Shown here piece after piece: positions 34,979 through 44,265 of a DNA stretch of 64,000 nt. The first letter of the stretch is position 1, and each line of letters begins with the position of its first letter. Source of the DNA: Lactobacillus xylocopicola (GTDB taxonomy: Bacteria > Bacillota > Bacilli > Lactobacillales > Lactobacillaceae). Below the pieces are notes generated by a model. The model did no database searches. It saw only the letters and a list, made by a program, of their open reading frames with translations, and had not been told where the DNA came from. A program made the translations under genes and the position numbers. Where the stretch lies: assembly GCF_033096005.1 (NCBI RefSeq), contig NZ_AP026803.1:1571876-1635875 (forward strand), in the 5' to 3' direction.

Positions 34979-35022
34979 AAACTCCTAATAATGTTACATG
35001 TGAAACAATGTTAGGAGTTTTT
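34979..35022 (+). terminator. Terminator of the ABC transporter gene
   Basis: AAACTCCTAA (34979-34988) and TTAGGAGTTT (35011-35020) with a T run. A parS-like palindrome fills the loop. Confidence 0.8.
34992..35007. other. parS-like site
   Basis: TGTTACATGTGAAACA, 15 of 16 matches to TGTTNCACGTGAAACA, in the loop of the terminator. Confidence 0.45.
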
Positions 35023-35073
35023 GCTTGCCCAAGCTTTACGCTATTTACCCGCAAATCTTTCTAATTCAACTTA

Positions 35074-35103
35074 TTGACAAATTGGCATATACCAATTTAT
35101 AAT
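35074..35103 (+). promoter_or_regulatory. nagB promoter with NagR-type operator
   Basis: TTGACA (35074-35079) and TATAAT (35098-35103) with an 18-base spacer that contains the palindrome AAATTGG-N6-CCAATTT. Its centre, ATTGGCATATACCAAT, resembles the dre/NagR box of GntR regulators. Overlap with the promoter implies repression. Confidence 0.75.
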
Positions 35104-35131
35104 GAGCTTAATTAAATATGGAGGCAAAACT

Positions 35132-35848
35132 ATGAAAATTATTATCAAAGACACCAAAGCTAACGCTAGTACAGCAGCTTTTAAGCTTTTTAGTAAAGGT
35201 ATCAAGCAGGGCGCTAAGGTCCTCGGCCTAGCTACCGGTTCTACTCCAGTAGATCTATATCGCGAATGGGTAGCAAGTGATTTAGATACTAGTGAGTTAA
35301 CTAGTATTAATCTAGACGAATATGTCGGCCTAAGTCCAGACAACGATCAAAGTTACCATTATTTTATGCAGAAGCACCTATTTGAACAGAAGCCATTTAA
35401 GCAGTCATACGTTCCTGATGGTCTGAAGGCAGCGGCTGACCCGGAAGGTGTATCTGCTGAATACAACCAGATTATCAAAGATCACCCAATTGATATTCAG
35501 CTCCTAGGTCTTGGTCAAAACGGACACATCGCTTTTAACGAACCAGGAACTTCCTTTGATTCAATTACCCACGAAGTTAAGTTGACCGAAAACACCATTA
35601 AGGCCAACTCACGCTTCTTCAGCACTATTGACGAAGTACCAAAAACGGCTATTTGTATGGGTATTGCCAATATTATGGCAGCAAAAGAAGTTATTATTAT
35701 GGCCTTTGGTGAGAGCAAGGCTGATGCAGTTAAAAAGATGATTGAGGGTCCGGTAACCGAAGCTGTGCCAGCCTCAATTCTGCAAAAACATGCAAATGTA
35801 ACGGTAATAATCGATGAAGCAGCCGCAAGTAAACTGACTAACCGGTAA
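35132..35848 (+). CDS. nagB: Glucosamine-6-phosphate deaminase
   Basis: 238 residues from ATG 35132, with GGAGG upstream. [16 protein letters not shown] binds the phosphate, [20 protein letters not shown] holds the catalytic Asp, and [18 protein letters not shown] holds the Asn/His pair. It converts glucosamine-6-P to fructose-6-P and ammonia in amino-sugar use. It is alone; nagA is not nearby. A palindrome across its promoter suggests control by a GntR-type regulator sensing amino-sugar phosphate. Confidence 0.95.
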   Translation: MKIIIKDTKANASTAAFKLFSKGIKQGAKVLGLATGSTPVDLYREWVASDLDTSELTSINLDEYVGLSPDNDQSYHYFMQKHLFEQKPFKQSYVPDGLKAAADPEGVSAEYNQIIKDHPIDIQLLGLGQNGHIAFNEPGTSFDSITHEVKLTENTIKANSRFFSTIDEVPKTAICMGIANIMAAKEVIIMAFGESKADAVKKMIEGPVTEAVPASILQKHANVTVIIDEAAASKLTNR

Positions 35849-35875
35849 AACACTAGTACCGGCTAACTTAAAAAC

Positions 35876-35906
35876 AACCATTCATTATTATTGGATGGTT
35901 TTTGTT
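35876..35906 (+). terminator. nagB terminator
   Basis: AACCAT and ATGGTT stem followed by TTTTTGTTT. Confidence 0.6.
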
Positions 35907-36010
35907 TGCCTTCAATATATTAAGCAAATAATGTATATATAACGGTACCTTTAGTTAGCTTAATCACAAAATCAGTATTAGTATTAGTCTTAAGAAAGGG
36001 ATGTGATCAG

Positions 36011-36565
36011 TTGAAGAAAATTAAAAAATGGTTGCTGGTTATGAGTATACTTTTATTGTTGCCTCTACCAGTATATCTTCTGTGGGAAACTAAAGGTTTT
36101 TGGCAAATGTATCTAAAAATTCACTTACTCCCGCTAGGCAAAATCGATCCGCTGTTTTCTTGGTATCTAATCGCGCTCAGCGCTATTGTGTTAGTTATCC
36201 TAGTGATTAGTCTACTTGTTATCTTAGCTTGGCCAGTTCAAAGGTATTTTAACCTAATTCATAAACGGACTGGACACGTCACAATTACTAGTAAAGCGAT
36301 TAATGGCTATATCAGCAATTCTTTGGCTGATTTACCCTATCTAAGTAAGGTTAAAGTTGATTCACGCCTTACCAAGCGGCGAATTAAAATTAAGATCAGC
36401 GGTTCACTGGGTGCGGGGGAAAATGTTGCAGAGCTGTTAGATAGCTACTTTGATGAACTAGCAAAAAATCTCAAGCTCCTACTTGGAATTGACCAGAAAC
36501 CCAAGATTATTATTAAGTTTGTAAACTATCGTATTCCAGAAAGACCTCACAAGCGGGTTCAATAA
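36011..36565 (+). CDS. amaP: AmaP-type Asp23 membrane anchor
   Basis: 184 residues from a TTG start preceded by AGAAAGGGATG. Two membrane segments (about 7-25 and 52-78) are followed by a cytoplasmic domain with Asp23-like strands. The layout matches AmaP, the anchor of the alkaline shock protein. It is first in a three-gene operon with a DUF2273 peptide and an Asp23 protein, the usual context. Confidence 0.85.
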   Translation: MKKIKKWLLVMSILLLLPLPVYLLWETKGFWQMYLKIHLLPLGKIDPLFSWYLIALSAIVLVILVISLLVILAWPVQRYFNLIHKRTGHVTITSKAINGYISNSLADLPYLSKVKVDSRLTKRRIKIKISGSLGAGENVAELLDSYFDELAKNLKLLLGIDQKPKIIIKFVNYRIPERPHKRVQ

Positions 36566-36577
36566 AGGAGGTAGACC

Positions 36578-36754
36578 ATGAAAGCGAAAATAAATCAATA
36601 CCTCCCAGAAATATGCGGTGCAGCAACTGGTTTGTTAGTGGCGTGGTGTTTTTTGGAAGTGGGCTTTTTCAAAACAATTTTTGTAATTGCCATGGGCGTG
36701 CTGGGTGTTTTAGGCGGACACTACCTGCCCTTACTCAAAAATTTAAGAAAATAA
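36578..36754 (+). CDS. DUF2273 small membrane protein
   Basis: 58 residues, ATG 36578 with AAAGGAGG upstream. MKAKINQYLPEICGAATGLL opens, and two membrane segments run to GVLGVLGGHYLPLL. DUF2273 proteins sit in Asp23 operons and are thought to be part of the membrane complex. It starts 12 bases after amaP and ends 21 before the asp23 gene. Confidence 0.9.
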   Translation: MKAKINQYLPEICGAATGLLVAWCFLEVGFFKTIFVIAMGVLGVLGGHYLPLLKNLRK

Positions 36755-36775
36755 ACTACGAAAGGAATTTTTAAA

Positions 36776-37276
36776 ATGTTACAAAATAAATCGAATCAAG
36801 AAATTAAAGGGAATCTAGCATATGATTCAAAAGTGATTCAAAAAATCATTGGAATTGCTTTATCAAATATCAAAGGGCTTTTGACTATTAACGGCGGTTT
36901 CTTTTCCAATCTGGCGGACAAGATTGTCAACAATGATGATATTACATCTGGTATCAACGTTGAAGTTGGCAAACAACAAGTGGCCGTAGATATTGAGATT
37001 GTCGCTGAATACGGTGTAGAAATTACCAAATTATATGATCAAATCAAGCAGCAAATCTATGACAAAGTTAAGGAAATGACTGGTTTGGACACGGTTGAAG
37101 TCAACGTTACGGTTGTCGATATCAAGAGCAAAGAACAACACGAAAAGGATTCAGTTAGTCTGCAAGACCGGATCTCTGATGTGACTGAGGATGCTAAAGA
37201 AAAAATCACTGATCAAAAAGAACAGATTGACAACAAAAAAGATTCCCCAGCAAAGACAGAAAAAAGAGTTAAGTAA
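36776..37276 (+). CDS. Asp23/Gls24 family envelope stress protein
   Basis: 166 residues. The Asp23 core runs from LAYDSKVIQKIIGIALSNIK to TGLDTVEVNVTVVDIKS (about 12-122), followed by a charged, flexible tail. Asp23/Gls24 proteins coat the inner membrane face and are induced by alkaline, bile or envelope stress. Third gene of the operon, with its own strong AAAGGAA ribosome site and a hairpin terminator after it. Confidence 0.93.
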   Translation: MLQNKSNQEIKGNLAYDSKVIQKIIGIALSNIKGLLTINGGFFSNLADKIVNNDDITSGINVEVGKQQVAVDIEIVAEYGVEITKLYDQIKQQIYDKVKEMTGLDTVEVNVTVVDIKSKEQHEKDSVSLQDRISDVTEDAKEKITDQKEQIDNKKDSPAKTEKRVK

Positions 37277-37297
37277 CCCGCTTCCCCATTTTTGAAG

Positions 37298-37340
37298 CCA
37301 AGAGAGCAATACCATTGCATGTGTTGCTCTCTTTGGTTTC
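37298..37340 (+). terminator. Terminator of the Asp23 operon
   Basis: CCAAGAGAGCAA pairs with TTGCTCTCTTTGG over a 14-base loop. The U tract is short. Confidence 0.6.
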
Positions 37341-37350
37341 ACGTGTAACA
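37335..37350. other. parS-like site
   Basis: GGTTTCACGTGTAACA, 14 of 16 matches, directly after the Asp23 operon terminator. Confidence 0.45.
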
Positions 37351-37521
37351 AAACTACATCCGGTAAATAATCTGAACCACATTTTGTGAATTTTTCGCCC
37401 TGCAATATACAAAATCGCTTGACATTTGACTCACTATTTTAATTAAATTTTTGCTTGTTTACCACAATATCTCGTATTAAACTAAATAAAGATCTATATA
37501 TTGTATTTAAGAAAGAGCGTG

Positions 37522-38169
37522 ATGACAGTTATTGTTTTAAGTGGGCCAATTGGAGCCGGTAAATCCAGTTTAACCAGTATTCTAGCTGAACACTTGGGGA
37601 GTCAAGCCTTTTACGAGGGAGTTGATAATAATCCTGTACTGCCTTTGTATTATCAAGACATGAAACGCTATACGTTTTTGCTTAACATCTACCTTCTTAA
37701 CCACCGCTTAGCGCAGATTAATCAGGCAATCAAAGAAAAAAATAGTGTTTCCGACCGTTCTATTTATGAAGACGCACTCTTTTTTCAAATGAACGCTGAA
37801 AATGGCGTCGCCGACCCAACGGAATTTCAAATTTACGACAGCTTGCTAAAGAACATGATGGAAGATACACCGGGTAACCCAAGCAAAAAGCCTGACTTGT
37901 TGATTTATATCCATGTATCACTTGATACCATGTTAGAGCGCATAGAACGACGGGGCCGCTCCTTTGAACAGCTCAGTACCGATCCGAGTTTAAAAGACTA
38001 CTACGCCCGCTTACTTCGTTACTATGAACCGTGGTACCAAAACTATGATGCATCACCAAAGCTGGAGATCGACGGTGATAAGTTCGACTTTATTGTCGAT
38101 GAAGCTGCTAAAAGAGAAGTAATCAGACAAATTGATCATAAATTACGCGTAAGTGATAATTTAGAATAA
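37522..38169 (+). CDS. Deoxynucleoside kinase, dGK-like subunit
   Basis: 215 residues from ATG 37522. [13 protein letters not shown] is the P-loop, [14 protein letters not shown] holds the catalytic Glu-Arg-Ser (DRS) motif, and [12 protein letters not shown] is the lid. The sequence is close to the deoxyguanosine/deoxyadenosine kinase pair I know from L. acidophilus R-26, which works as a heterodimer for deoxynucleoside salvage. The first gene resembles the dGK subunit; this order is from recall. The second kinase gene follows 12 bases later. Confidence 0.92.
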   Translation: MTVIVLSGPIGAGKSSLTSILAEHLGSQAFYEGVDNNPVLPLYYQDMKRYTFLLNIYLLNHRLAQINQAIKEKNSVSDRSIYEDALFFQMNAENGVADPTEFQIYDSLLKNMMEDTPGNPSKKPDLLIYIHVSLDTMLERIERRGRSFEQLSTDPSLKDYYARLLRYYEPWYQNYDASPKLEIDGDKFDFIVDEAAKREVIRQIDHKLRVSDNLE

Positions 38170-38181
38170 AGAAGGATCGTG

Positions 38182-38868
38182 ATGACAGTTATTGTTTTAA
38201 GCGGGCCAATTGGAGCCGGTAAATCTAGTTTAACCAAAATTTTAGCTAAGTATTTAGGAACTAAGCCTTTTTATGAAAGTGTTGATAATAATCCCGTATT
38301 GCCACTTTTTTATGCGGATCCCCAAAAATATGCATTTTTACTTCAGGTGTTCTTTTTAAATACACGTTTTCGTAGCATTAAGGATGCTTTGACAGACGAC
38401 AACAACGTCCTTGACCGTTCAATCTACGAGGACGCCCTCTTCTTCCAAATGAATGCCGATATCGGTCGAGCAACTACGGAAGAAGTAGACACGTATTATG
38501 AGCTTTTAAACAATATGATGGGACAGCTTGAGCACATGCCTAAGAAAAACCCCGACCTCTTAGTTCATATTAATGTTTCTTACGACACCATGATCAAACG
38601 CATTCAAAAGCGCGGGCGACCATATGAACAATTAAGTTATGACGCTACCCTGGAAGATTACTACAAACGTCTGCTGCGTTATTACGAACCTTGGTATGAA
38701 AAGTATGACTATTCACCTAAAATGGAAATCAATGGTGATGAACTCGACTTTGTGTCCAATGATCACGACTTGCAGCTTGTTTTAGACCAAATAGTTGCCA
38801 AATTAAAAGACCTGGGTAAGCTCCCTACTTCTTGGGACAAACCAACGAATATCAAAATTTCACAATAA
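38182..38868 (+). CDS. Deoxynucleoside kinase, dAK-like subunit
   Basis: 228 residues from ATG 38182, with GAAGGATCG upstream. Same fold as its neighbour: [31 protein letters not shown] and [12 protein letters not shown], with a longer C-terminal tail. The first 18 codons are almost identical in DNA to those of the upstream gene, pointing to duplication with later homogenisation. Partner subunit in a heterodimeric salvage kinase by analogy. Confidence 0.92.
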   Translation: MTVIVLSGPIGAGKSSLTKILAKYLGTKPFYESVDNNPVLPLFYADPQKYAFLLQVFFLNTRFRSIKDALTDDNNVLDRSIYEDALFFQMNADIGRATTEEVDTYYELLNNMMGQLEHMPKKNPDLLVHINVSYDTMIKRIQKRGRPYEQLSYDATLEDYYKRLLRYYEPWYEKYDYSPKMEINGDELDFVSNDHDLQLVLDQIVAKLKDLGKLPTSWDKPTNIKISQ

Positions 38869-38893
38869 CAAGTTTCACTTGCTTGGTTAACCT

Positions 38894-38934
38894 AAAACCG
38901 CTGTGGCAGTATTAACTGCCACAGCGGTTTTTTC
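38894..38934. terminator. Terminator after the kinase pair
   Basis: AAAACCGCTGTGGCAGT and ACTGCCACAGCGGTTTT form a very stable stem with a T run. It separates convergent genes. Confidence 0.92.
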
Positions 38935-38946
38935 TGTTCAACTATT

Positions 38947-39738
38947 CTAGTCCACAGCATCCAAAACAGCTGCAATCCCGTCATGATTATTATCCAATGT
39001 GATATTGGCAAACTCTCGCTTCAACTCAGCAGGTGCATTACCCATCAAGTACGGATGACCTACAGCCTTGAGCATGGCCGCGTCATTATAGTTATCACCA
39101 AAGGCCCAACAATCGTCCATCCTGACTTTTAACTCTTCTGCTAGTATCCTAACCCCTGCACCCTTATTTACTTTCTTAACCATTATTTCTAGCAAAGTAG
39201 GCGCTGATTTAACCAAGAACAAATCCGGATGCAACTTTGCTAAATTCTGCTTTGCTACATCTAACGCGGCAGCTTGACCCATCAGCAAGATTTTGTGCAC
39301 GCCCGGCAATTGCTCTACTTCAGCTACCGAACTAGGACTTGCCTTAAGTTGAACAATTTCTTCTTTTAATACCCGGTCAATATTATTTCCTGGGTAATAG
39401 AACCAGTTAGCACCGCTATATACATTCCAGACAATTTCCTTTTCTTCTTGTTCAAGATACGCACAAATTGATGCTGCCTGGCTTGAAGCAATAGACTTCG
39501 AATAAAGCGGCTGACCTAGCTCGTCTAAAACCAACGCACCATTATATGCAACCATGGGGCATGACTGCATGATTTGACCAACAACGGTCATGATTGCTTG
39601 GGGCATGCGCGCAGATACTGGGACAAAGATATTTCCAGTAACAACCTGTTTACGAATAGCATCACGCGTCCTTGGCGTTACTGTTAATGCTGAATTAATT
39701 AACGTACCATCAATGTCTGAAAAAAGCAGTTTAACCAT
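38947..39738 (-). CDS. Cof-type HAD-superfamily phosphatase
   Basis: 263 residues. LLFSDIDGTLINSALTV is HAD motif I, VPVSARMPQAIM is motif II, the lysine is in KKVNKGAGVRIL, and AFGDNYNDAAMLKAVG is motif IV. The C2B cap lies between 85 and 190. Cof-type enzymes dephosphorylate sugar phosphates, FMN or PLP; the substrate is not predictable. Single gene. Confidence 0.92.
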   Translation of the reverse strand: MVKLLFSDIDGTLINSALTVTPRTRDAIRKQVVTGNIFVPVSARMPQAIMTVVGQIMQSCPMVAYNGALVLDELGQPLYSKSIASSQAASICAYLEQEEKEIVWNVYSGANWFYYPGNNIDRVLKEEIVQLKASPSSVAEVEQLPGVHKILLMGQAAALDVAKQNLAKLHPDLFLVKSAPTLLEIMVKKVNKGAGVRILAEELKVRMDDCWAFGDNYNDAAMLKAVGHPYLMGNAPAELKREFANITLDNNHDGIAAVLDAVD

Positions 39739-39870
39739 TTAAACTTCTATTAAGCTGAAAGCGATTAAAAATTTACTTTATTCTACGGGTTACTTGACTA
39801 TTTAGTCAACGACTATTCTTCGTACCAATGCCCATAAGGCGCATTTATTTTTTATTATTCCACTATATAA

Positions 39871-39937
39871 TTCGTGTTTACAATTATTATGTCACGTGAT
39901 AAACTTTAATAGTTGTTATATATATAAAAAACACGAA
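39871..39937 (+). promoter_or_regulatory. Inverted CGAA-containing boxes upstream of the NCS2 gene
   Basis: TTCGTGTTT (39871-39879) and AAACACGAA (39929-39937) are perfect inverted copies 49 bases apart, ending 24 bases before the purine permease gene. They resemble halves of PurR boxes (CGAA core), but the spacing differs from the B. subtilis pattern. Confidence 0.35.
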
Positions 39938-39961
39938 CATTTAGATTGTGGGAGAAGTTAA

Positions 39962-41269
39962 ATGAATTTTCTTAAGAGTTACTTTCAACTCGATAAGTAC
40001 AATACTAGTATCAAAGTAGAATTTCTTGCAGGGCTAACCACCTTCATCAGTATGTCATACATCCTCTTTGTCAATCCTAGCGTCTTAAGCGCTAGTGGTA
40101 TGAATAAGGGGGCAGTTTTTACCGCAACCGCATTAGCCAGTGCTTTGGGCACAGTCTTAATGGGAATTGTGGCTAATTATCCAATTGGTGAGGCACCGGC
40201 CTTAGGTATTAATGCCTTTTTTGCCTATACGGTTTGCGTGGGTATGAAAGTTTCATGGGAAACAGCACTGGCTGCAGTCTTTGTTGCTTCCATCATCTTT
40301 ATCCTGATTACCATGTTCAAGCTGCGGGAAAAAATTATTAACGCCATTCCAGCTGATCTAAAGTTTGCCATTTCTTCTGGGATTGGATTATTCATTGCCT
40401 TTCTCGGCCTGCAAAATGGCGGTCTCATTGTTGGTAACAAGTCAACTTTAGTTGGCTTGGGTTCTTTGCACGACCCTGCCGTTTGGATTACCATTTTCGG
40501 TTTACTGGCTACCGTCATCTTAATGATTATGAAGGTCCCTGGAGCGATTTTTATCGGCATGGTCTTAGCTGCCATCTTTGGTATTGTAACTGGTCAGATT
40601 GAGCTACCAAGTAAAATAGTGGCCTTTGCACCAAGTATTGCACCCACTTTTGGCCAAGCCATTTTTCACGTTAAGGACATCAACTCTTTGCAAATGTGGG
40701 TAGTTGTGCTTACCTTCTTGCTCGTTACTTTCTTTGATACCGCCGGTACTTTAATCGGGTTAGCACAACAGGCTGGTTTTATGAAGGACAACAAGATGCC
40801 TCGCGTTGGCAAGGCTCTGGCCTCTGATTCCACTGCAATGATGGTCGGATCTGTCCTTGGCACTTCACCGGTTGGTGCGTTTGTTGAATCCAGTGCTGGC
40901 ATCGCAGTCGGCGGACGCACTGGCTTAACTGCTGTCTTCGTTGCTATCTTCTTCTTGATTTCTATGATTTTCAGTCCTCTTTTGGGTTTATTTACGACCC
41001 ACGTTACAGCACCAGCTTTGATTATCGTTGGTGTTTTGATGGCGCAGAACACTGCCCATATTCACTGGGATAAAATGGAAATTGCTGTACCGGCTTTTCT
41101 GATTTTGATTGGCATGCCATTAACCTATTCCATTTCAGATGGCCTTGCCCTTGGATTGATTACCTACCCAATTTGTATGGTGGCGGCTAAACGCAGCAAA
41201 GAAATCACGCCAATGATGTGGATCTTATTCTTCGTTTTCATTATTTTCTTATGGGTACTGAATTTTTAA
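39962..41269 (+). CDS. NCS2-family (AzgA-like) purine permease
   Basis: 435 residues, about 13 membrane segments. VEFLAGLTTFISMSYILFVNPS is the family start, PALGINAFFAYTVC follows, and TFFDTAGTLIGLAQQAG and GTSPVGAFVESSAGI are the substrate-site segments of the guanine/hypoxanthine (AzgA) group. It is paralogous to the gene at 42955. Inverted CGAA boxes upstream hint at purine-linked control. The transported base is likely adenine, guanine or hypoxanthine. Confidence 0.92.
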   Translation: MNFLKSYFQLDKYNTSIKVEFLAGLTTFISMSYILFVNPSVLSASGMNKGAVFTATALASALGTVLMGIVANYPIGEAPALGINAFFAYTVCVGMKVSWETALAAVFVASIIFILITMFKLREKIINAIPADLKFAISSGIGLFIAFLGLQNGGLIVGNKSTLVGLGSLHDPAVWITIFGLLATVILMIMKVPGAIFIGMVLAAIFGIVTGQIELPSKIVAFAPSIAPTFGQAIFHVKDINSLQMWVVVLTFLLVTFFDTAGTLIGLAQQAGFMKDNKMPRVGKALASDSTAMMVGSVLGTSPVGAFVESSAGIAVGGRTGLTAVFVAIFFLISMIFSPLLGLFTTHVTAPALIIVGVLMAQNTAHIHWDKMEIAVPAFLILIGMPLTYSISDGLALGLITYPICMVAAKRSKEITPMMWILFFVFIIFLWVLNF

Positions 41270-41372
41270 CTATTCTCTATAAAAAGAAGATACCGTTATG
41301 ATAAAATAAATAATATAGCACGATAAAAAATATCTTGTTATATTATTTTTTATTTTTAAAAAGAGGATTGGC

Positions 41373-42827
41373 ATGAAAACACTTGAGAAAATAAACTACC
41401 AAAAGTTTATCCTACCACTGGTATTTGGATTACTTTTTTGGTTTACAACACCCATTCGACCGGCTGGGGTCACGGTTCAAGCCTGGCAAATGCTAGCAAT
41501 TTTTATTGCAACTATTGTCGGCTGTATCACCCTGCCGATTCCAATTAGTGGCGTCACTCTTATCGGATTTACATTAACAATCTGCCTGGGGTTAGCGCCG
41601 CTTGCGGATAAAGTTGTTAACGGCCAACTAGTAGCCAAAGGAGCCATTAATGCCTTTGCTAATTCATCTGCCTGGCTGATTGTAATGGCCTTTATGATTT
41701 CACGAGGAATCGTTAAAACCGGCTTGGGACAAAGAATTGCGCTTTTCTTTGTTAAATGGTTTGGGCACAAATCTTTGGGACTGGGTTATGCAATTGGTGC
41801 AATCGACCTACTAGTCTCACCAGCAACACCATCGAATGCCGCTCGAGCCGGTGGGGTGGTTTATCCACTTATCAAATCGTTGGCTGAAACATTCGGCTCT
41901 AAACCAAATGACCCTTCACGAAAAAAAATGGGCGCCTATTTGATTTTTACTGAATTTCAGATAAATATTATTACGTCTTCGCTCTTTATGACAGCTTGTG
42001 CACCAAATTTAATTGCCGTAGCACTAGCATCCAAAGCTGGCGTTACCCTTTCTTGGATGCCCTGGCTAATGGCAAGTATTGTTCCAGCAGCCATTTGCTT
42101 GCTTACCGTACCTTACTTCGTTTATAAGTTGTACCCACCTGAAATAAAAGAAACTCCTAATGCAAAAGAATGGGCTACCGGTCAACTTAAGGAAATGGGC
42201 AAGCTGACTATGCCAGAAAAAATGATGGCGGTGATTTTTGTCATTACCTTAATCCTCTGGATGCTTTCAAGCACCCTGGGAATTGATGCAACTCTGATTG
42301 CTTTCATTTCCGTGTCGCTATTGCTTTTTACCGGTGTTTTAACGCCCAAGGATCTATTAAGTGAGACTGGTGCATGGAACATTCTAATTTGGTTGTCAAT
42401 TTTAGTCTTCATGGCTGAAAAGTTAACACAATTTGGCTTCATCGGTTGGATTTCAACTAGTATCTCAGCAGGTATGAAAAACATTAGCTGGCTGGCTGCA
42501 TTAGTCATCCTTGCGCTAGTGCTCTTCTACACCCACTACTTATTTGCTAGTGCTACTGCCCATAACTCAGCCATGTACTTGCCCCTGCTAACGGTTGCGA
42601 TTGCTGCCGGAGCGCCAAAAGTACTAGCTGCACAATTCCTAGCACTCTTTTCTGCAATTATGGGTTCAACCACACATTACTCCAGTCCCGCAGCATCAGT
42701 TTTAGCTTCATCTGGTTATGTCAAACAGGGTGAATGGTGGCGGCTCAGCTTCATTTTTGGTATTTTTTACATCTTAGTCTACGGCGTTATCGGCCTAGCC
42801 TGGATGAAGCTGATCGGAATGTGGTAA
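41373..42827 (+). CDS. DASS-family (SLC13) anion transporter
   Basis: 484 residues with about twelve membrane segments. LGLGYAIGAIDLLVSPATPSN is the first SNT-type motif and YTHYLFASATAHNSAMY is near 390; these sites coordinate sodium and carboxylate in DASS transporters such as YflS and CitT. A di- or tricarboxylate (malate, citrate, succinate) is the likely substrate. It sits between two purine permease genes, 103 bases after the first, and ends at a strong terminator. Confidence 0.9.
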   Translation: MKTLEKINYQKFILPLVFGLLFWFTTPIRPAGVTVQAWQMLAIFIATIVGCITLPIPISGVTLIGFTLTICLGLAPLADKVVNGQLVAKGAINAFANSSAWLIVMAFMISRGIVKTGLGQRIALFFVKWFGHKSLGLGYAIGAIDLLVSPATPSNAARAGGVVYPLIKSLAETFGSKPNDPSRKKMGAYLIFTEFQINIITSSLFMTACAPNLIAVALASKAGVTLSWMPWLMASIVPAAICLLTVPYFVYKLYPPEIKETPNAKEWATGQLKEMGKLTMPEKMMAVIFVITLILWMLSSTLGIDATLIAFISVSLLLFTGVLTPKDLLSETGAWNILIWLSILVFMAEKLTQFGFIGWISTSISAGMKNISWLAALVILALVLFYTHYLFASATAHNSAMYLPLLTVAIAAGAPKVLAAQFLALFSAIMGSTTHYSSPAASVLASSGYVKQGEWWRLSFIFGIFYILVYGVIGLAWMKLIGMW

Positions 42828-42835
42828 CAGCCTAA

Positions 42836-42863
42836 AAGCTGTCGCTTGTGCGACAGTTTTTTT
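42836..42863 (+). terminator. Terminator after the DASS transporter
   Basis: CTGTCG and CGACAG stem with TTTTTTT. Confidence 0.85.
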
Positions 42864-42877
42864 ATTTCCCGGGAAAT
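42864..42877. other. Perfect Noc-box palindrome
   Basis: ATTTCCCGGGAAAT, identical to the B. subtilis Noc consensus, in the intergenic space directly after the terminator. Confidence 0.6.
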
Positions 42878-42954
42878 ATTTACCATAGGATCTAGCTCTT
42901 ACTTAGTTATATACTAGGTACATTAGTTTTATTTAGTTATTATTGGAGGGGAAA

Positions 42955-44265
42955 ATGACGACCTTAAATAAAGTCTTTCATTTAAATGATGTTCATACCA
43001 CCGTCAAACGTGAGCTTCTTGCGGCACTAACCACTTTTGTTAGTCTCTCTTACATCCTCTTTGTCAATCCCAGCATCTTACACGCTGCTGGAATTGATCA
43101 AGGGGCAGCCTTTACGGTAACGGCTCTTTCAATCGCAATCGGTTGCTTCATTATGGGACTAGTGGCCAACTACCCCATTGCATTAGCACCAACGCTGGGT
43201 AGTGCAGCCTTTTTTTCTTATAATGTTTGTGTAGGTATGCAGATCAACTGGGCAACTGCCCTGGCTGCGGTTTTAGTGGCCTCTGTTTTATTCATCTTGA
43301 TTACCCTGTTGAAACTCCGAGAAAAAGTCGTTGAAGCAATTCCGCCAGACCTGAAATATGCCATCTCTGCTGGAATTGGCTTGTTTATTGCCTTCATTGG
43401 CTTACAAAACGGCAAATTGATTGTGGGCAATTCCGCCAATCTAGTGATGCTGGGCAAATTTAATTCACCAGCTGTTGGGCTTACCCTGTTTGGTTTAACT
43501 TTGACGGTCATTTTAATGGCAATGAATGTTCCTGGTTCAATTTTTATCGGGATGGTAGTCACTGCTCTTTTGGGAATACTTATCGGCCAAATTCCTCTGC
43601 CTAAGAGTCTAGTTGCTTATCCGCCCAGTATTGCACCAACCTTTGGCCAGGCTATCTTTCACATCAAAGATATCAATACGCCACAACTATTTATGGTGGT
43701 GCTGACTTTCTTATTAGTTACCTTCTTTGACACTGCTGGTACCCTAATTGGCATGACAGAACAAGCTGGGCTAGTTGATAGCAATGGCAAGATTCCAAGA
43801 ATTGGCAAGGCCTTTCTTTCCGATTCCCTTGCTATGGTCGAGGGCGCGGTAATTGGAACCGCACCGCTTGGCACTTCTGTTGAATCCAGTGCCGGCATTG
43901 CCATGGGCGGGCGAACTGGCTTGACCGCAATCTTCGTCGGGATCTTTTTCTTGATTAGCATGATTTTTAGTCCGCTCCTTGCCGTTATCCCAACTACGGT
44001 TACAGCACCTGCCCTAATTATCGTTGGTGTCTTGCTGGCTGGTAACCTTAAAAAGATCAATTGGGCTAAATTTGAAATTGCCTTTCCAGCCTTTTTGACT
44101 GTCGTCGGCATGCCATTAACATATTCAATTTCCAATGGTCTGGCTTTAGGGATGATCGCCTATCCAATCACGATGATTGCTTCAGGTCATGCTAAGCGGG
44201 TCTCGCCCATGATGTATGCTTTATTTTTTATCTTTATCATTTTCTTCTTGATTACCAACATATAG
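42955..44265 (+). CDS. Second NCS2-family (AzgA-like) purine permease
   Basis: 436 residues from ATG 42955, with GGAGGGG upstream. Same landmarks as the gene at 39962 (AALTTFVSLSYILFVNPS, TFFDTAGTLIGMTEQAG, GTAPLGTSVESSAGIAMGG) and roughly two-thirds similar by eye. NINAFFAY in the first is SAAFFSYN here, so substrate preference may differ. It has its own ribosome site and no shared terminator with the first copy. Confidence 0.92.
   Translation: MTTLNKVFHLNDVHTTVKRELLAALTTFVSLSYILFVNPSILHAAGIDQGAAFTVTALSIAIGCFIMGLVANYPIALAPTLGSAAFFSYNVCVGMQINWATALAAVLVASVLFILITLLKLREKVVEAIPPDLKYAISAGIGLFIAFIGLQNGKLIVGNSANLVMLGKFNSPAVGLTLFGLTLTVILMAMNVPGSIFIGMVVTALLGILIGQIPLPKSLVAYPPSIAPTFGQAIFHIKDINTPQLFMVVLTFLLVTFFDTAGTLIGMTEQAGLVDSNGKIPRIGKAFLSDSLAMVEGAVIGTAPLGTSVESSAGIAMGGRTGLTAIFVGIFFLISMIFSPLLAVIPTTVTAPALIIVGVLLAGNLKKINWAKFEIAFPAFLTVVGMPLTYSISNGLALGMIAYPITMIASGHAKRVSPMMYALFFIFIIFFLITNI

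Noticed and set aside
39739-39961. Possible purine riboswitch before the NCS2 gene
   Set aside because: No three-way junction core or conserved loop bases could be found; only the CGAA boxes stand out.
43659-44135. 158-codon minus-strand ORF in the second NCS2 gene
   Set aside because: Antisense shadow of a repetitive hydrophobic gene; similar shadows occur in the first NCS2 gene and the P-type ATPase.
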